64,000 nt of DNA from Pholiota molesta (lineage: Eukaryota; Basidiomycota; Agaricomycetes; Agaricales; Strophariaceae). Under the pieces are notes generated by a model, which was given only the letters and a program-made list of their open reading frames with translations, was not told the origin of the DNA and searched no databases. Location: positions 496,001-560,000 of the forward strand of contig JACGCK010000004.1 of NCBI GenBank assembly GCA_014925825.1, given 5' to 3'. Shown here in pieces: positions 60,514-64,000 of this stretch. Position numbers and translations under genes: made by a program. The first letter of the stretch is position 1, and each line of letters begins with the position of its first letter.

Positions 60514-62288
60514 CTACCCAGAAGATCTTCGAGGCGCAGGAAAAGCCTCCGAAACATCCGATGATACGTTAGCACTGGACGGCGCATAGACACGCGAGCG
60601 CCCATCGTCATTATTATTATCATAGTAGTAGTTGAATTGCGAAACTGCTGCTGAGAAAGGCGGTGGATGTGCAGGCGGCGGGAAATGAGGTTGCGTTGAG
60701 TGGTATGCTTGCTGGGTCGGAGGGAAGTAATACTGCGCCTGTGGCATCATGGCAGGATACGTTGTGTCTTGCAATGGGTGTGCATGGGGTCCAGGAGCAT
60801 AGGATTCCCATTGGGGGCGCGGATGCCCATTAACCACGACCGCGGTCGACCGAAGTGTGTGAAAGTGTCCTGATGACCTATAATCGTCCCTTTTAGGTGG
60901 TGGGACTAGTATAGTGACAAAAGATACTTCTTATGATAGTTGATCAAAATGTTAGTTATACACATACCTTCAACCTCCAATGGCGCAGCCTCTGGAAAGG
61001 TTTTTTTATGGGTGCATTCAGAGGCTGTATCACTTTCAACACACGCTTGACACGGTCTTTCAACACATTCACATCCTTTCTTGACGCAGGAAGCGCATGG
61101 TCTATAAATTGACATGAAATGAAAGCCTCGCTGCATGATTGCAAAAGCTAGCTACCTGTCGCCATTGCATCGAATTTTATCGCGCCTAAATGGAAGCGTT
61201 GAGCAAAGCACATTTCTCAAAGACCAACAACCAAATACCTGCAAGAAACACAAGCCTAAAGACATCCCATTTTCTTTATTAACACAATCGAGAAAGAGCA
61301 GACTAAAAATATATGGGACTTACGGTTTTCACCCTCGTGCCGTGCCCTCTCCCTTTCCTAGCCGCAGTGACACATATTTTCCCGGCATCGCTGCAGTAGC
61401 CACAAGGCCTCGTTTCCTCGCAGCGCTTGTTGTCCATCCTACACCCCTCGCATCGGAGTTTTATGAGTTTCGGACCACGAGGCAGGTGTACACATTCTTC
61501 AGAACGCGCGATGCATCGCGAACAGGGACGCTGGTCATCGCACTATCATGGGGTAAAGCAGCACAAAGCAAAGTATGTTCAATAGGGACCGCCAGTCAAT
61601 GGAACCGTGATGCTTTAAAAGACGTATCGGATGCGCACCTTTTTGTTATCCTTTCGACAGTTGGAGCATGCAAGTTTGGCGCGTTCGCCTCCGCGGGGCA
61701 TTGCTGTTTTTCCAGATGTTGAGGCTGATTGGGTTTGCCCTTGAATGGCAAAGAAGACCCGGACGTGGGGGCAGTACTCTGGGTGTACGGCACTGCTGGG
61801 GAGTCTACGGAGCACTCGAAGCCCATCTCAACGCATCGGCGACACGGTTTGCCTTCTTCGCACCTTACACGGGCATGCCTACAGGCTTCGCACCCGTCCG
61901 TACATTGATCGGCGGCGTATCCTTTCTTCTTGCACCCACTACAAGGCCTGCGATGTAAGAGTGATTAAGCACTAGATTCACACATGCAGTCGCATAAGAA
62001 GCGGGAGCCGACTGACCTTGATCCGTCGCATCGAATCTTATCGCGCCTAGTATTCAACAGATCATCAATACCGTCAACTGTGATTTCCCGCCGAAGCTGG
62101 CCCCGCCCGACCAAAGAAACGTACCTGCAGCTTGCACAGGCCTGTAATCGGATAAGTATCACATCCGCAGGTCAGTGAGAACTCCTATGATTAATAAAGA
62201 GCCGAACCTTCGATGCCCTTCTCGGCCACGAAGGGACGGCGCCAGTTAAGGTACCAGCGGAAATGGGGTGGGCGGGGTGCGAGCTCAT
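60514..62288 (-). CDS. protein with five tandem Zn2Cys6-type clusters
   Basis: Nine exons: 62288-62208, 62141-62125, 62046-62017, 61948-61639, 61542-61324, 61255-61239, 61185-61156, 61101-60968 and 60905-60514, about 409 residues. Five cysteine clusters follow the fungal Zn2Cys6 pattern C-x2-C-x6-C-x5-C-x2-C-x6-C: CEAC, CSNC, CEGC and CVSC start four exact ones, and CASC starts the first with a longer last gap. A partial sixth follows. The C-terminus is Pro/Gln/Tyr-rich. Ordinary fungal regulators have one cluster, so this could bind DNA at several sites or serve another zinc-dependent role. Exon 4 has one extra base near 61920 and one missing near 61745, which cancel. Confidence 0.75.
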
Positions 62289-62647
62289 CTCCACACCCGG
62301 GCTTGGTGGTTTCAAGAGACGAATCGCTCGGCTTTCCCCGTAATCCGCCTCTGCTACTTACATAAATGGAATACATATACCTCGAGGCAGGACGCGAGGC
62401 GTATTGGAAAACATTGGCGAGAGCCCTTGGCAAGAGTTCTAGAATAAAGTAGAATCATGTATTGCCTATTATACAAGGAATGACATGTATGATATCTATT
62501 AAGGAACGTGAGCGCGCATAAGTAAACCACATGCAGAGAAATACAATTGCAGAGAACAACTTGAAGCCAATACATCCCTCGAGAGCCGAGCAAAACCTAA
62601 AAAATACATATCTAAAATCATGAAATCACAGAGAAATTGACGCCGAT
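62289..62647. other. intergenic, nothing recognised
   Basis: 359 bases between the multi-cluster gene start and the GH16 stop, both on the minus strand. It holds the promoter of the former. No distinct feature seen. Confidence 0.45.
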
Positions 62648-63908
62648 TCAGCTTGAAGGGTCGTAGACAGCGATGTAATTGATCTGCCATTTGGCAACTG
62701 GAAAGATACGTCAGTGTCGTATCAAGACCGAAATTGAGTACCAGGAGGGCAAGGAACTCACAATCAAAGTTAGTGGAATTCGCTACAGCTTGCGCACATG
62801 TGCCTGGGCACCCCGAAGTCGCATAGGTAGGACCGCCGAAGTCTCCGCAAATGGTGGTGTCTATCACCAGTGTATGGTCGAAGAAATGAGATGCCATATC
62901 GCAGTTGGTCGCGGGGAAGAATGCAGCAGGATGCCCCAGGTAGAGGGATCGGGAGTCTTTGCTGTGATGTCGGCAGGGATCGAAGGCCTGGGGAACCGCC
63001 AGATTTTGATTCCCGGTGCTATCCCAGAGATGGGCGTAAACACCACCAGCAAGGAGGTTGAATTGGTGACCATACGTCTGATCATCGGGGTCGAGAAAGC
63101 CACAGCCGCGATTATCCGTTCCGCTGCTCGCACACTGATCGTTGAGGATGCTCGACAAGGCGGTGGTCTTTCCAACAGTAGGACCTATCTCACAACCCGT
63201 CGATGTGTGCAATGTGTACTGATTCGCCTTCTGGTCATGTACGCCTTCGAGCACATCAATTTCACCTAAAAATAGACTCAGCACACATTTCATCAAACGC
63301 ACGAGTAATGGCATTGTCCTACCTCCTGCAGGCCAATTGGGTCCCACCGACCAGTACGCAGGCCAAACGCTACAGCCATGTGGCATGGAAAGAAGTCCGC
63401 GATGAATAAGCCACCATTGTACGTCTTCTGTGTGCTGATACGGACGCTGATGGTTGCAATGCAATTAGAACAATGGTGTGAGGCCACACAATGTATCGTT
63501 ACTCACGAATCCCTATTGCCACCCACACCCACGTTGGAGAAATTGTCTACCTTCAGGACAGTAGTTCCATCCGCCTGAACAAAAGCAAGACCCTTCTGGA
63601 TAGCGTTATCCCGTGTCTGGTAGTTGACATTTCCATGGGTTGGATCTTCATCGGAAAAGAAATCCCAGTCGCTGGTAATAATTAGTTGTGTGGCCTAGGA
63701 TATGGGACTCAGATAAATTTCTGACGTACTTTAAGAACGATTGTCCCTGATAAAGGTCGGTCAACGTGAATTTGGGGGATCCAGTGTTGTTGCGAGCTTG
63801 GATGGAACGAGCATGTCGCGGGTGTCGAGAGCGAGGAGATTCGTGAAACTTGCCTGCAAGCACAGAAAGAGGGAAGAAGGGCAGAACTAGAACGGCCGAC
63901 CAACGCAT
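62648..63908 (-). CDS. secreted GH16 endo-beta-1,3(4)-glucanase
   Basis: Five exons, 63908-63730, 63671-63507, 63446-63323, 63265-62762 and 62697-62648, about 340 residues. A signal peptide is evident (MRWSAVLVLPFFPLSVLA). The GH16 fold follows: DWDFFSDEDPTHG, VRISTQKTYNGGLF, WPAYWSVGPNWPAGG and the catalytic motif EIDVLE with its two glutamates, then GHPAAFFPATNCDM and ICGDFGG. Enzymes of this type cut beta-1,3 and beta-1,3-1,4 glucans, including the fungus's own wall or plant material. One-base breaks near 63402, 63022 and 62936 (lost, gained, lost) sit in short homopolymers; the exon sum fits a net loss of one. Confidence 0.88.
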
Positions 63909-64000
63909 GTCGACTCGTGAATAAGTATAATAAGGGAGTGAAAGTTCTAGAGAGAGTCTATAGGGAAAGGGAAAGGGGCGAATGAGGAGGTAGGGGAGAG

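Noticed and set aside
63840..63860. GC-type splice donor look-alike (CAG/GCAAGT) in the GH16 signal peptide region
   Set aside because: The frame continues normally through it into the mature protein, and no in-frame acceptor is needed.

Overview
The window is nuclear DNA of a mushroom-forming basidiomycete (Agaricomycetes-type). The evidence is gene structure and gene content. Almost every gene is cut by introns of about 50-60 bases with GTNNGT donors and YAG acceptors, genes are tightly packed on both strands, and several belong to families typical of these fungi: F-box proteins, a SNF2-linked DNA methyltransferase and Zn2Cys6 regulators. No tRNA, rRNA, CRISPR array or intact transposon was seen.

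Layout. 0.2-3.4 kb: two tandem F-box paralogues. 4.0-13.1 kb: sterol O-acyltransferase, F-box protein Pof7/Hrt3, an ER DnaJ protein, cytochrome oxidase subunit VIIa and PP2A subunit B55. 13.9-22.8 kb: a possible small membrane protein, the spliceosomal RED/IK protein, the ER tether ZW10/Dsl1, EMC5 and a vacuolar-type zinc transporter. 25.6-27.9 kb: a Zn2Cys6 transcription factor after a gene-poor 2.9 kb. 29.3-31.6 kb: RFC3 and ubiquitin-eS31. 32.2-39.2 kb: an F-box protein, PET117, a CTD-interacting (CID) protein and a PAP2 lipid phosphatase. 39.4-46.6 kb: a very large DNMT5-type gene (DNA methyltransferase + RING + SNF2 ATPase), followed by a decayed copy of its own 3' end. 48.3-55.9 kb: CRIPT, an F-box-like protein, EFM7, PEX7 and a SIRT4-like sirtuin. 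56.4-62.3 kb: three cysteine-rich genes. Two share a repeated C-x2-C-x16-W-x2-H-x3-C motif, and the third strings five Zn2Cys6-type clusters together. 62.6-63.9 kb: a secreted GH16 glucanase.

How the genes relate. Most are unrelated housekeeping genes. Head-to-head pairs with 100-300 bp between start codons are strikingly common (Pof7/DnaJ, COX9/B55, ZW10/EMC5, RFC3/ubiquitin, PET117/CID, PAP2/DNMT5, PEX7/sirtuin). The most notable regions are the DNMT5 locus, whose protein starts with a PCNA-binding-like motif, and the cysteine-rich cluster at 56-62 kb, which I cannot match to a described family.

Caution on sequence quality. About half of the multi-exon genes, including ones expected to be essential (B55, ZW10), carry isolated one-base frame breaks, usually in short homopolymers. 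I read these mainly as sequence or assembly errors, so I annotate the genes as CDS across the breaks and name the breaks. Exon coordinates were worked out by eye from splice signals and reading frame.
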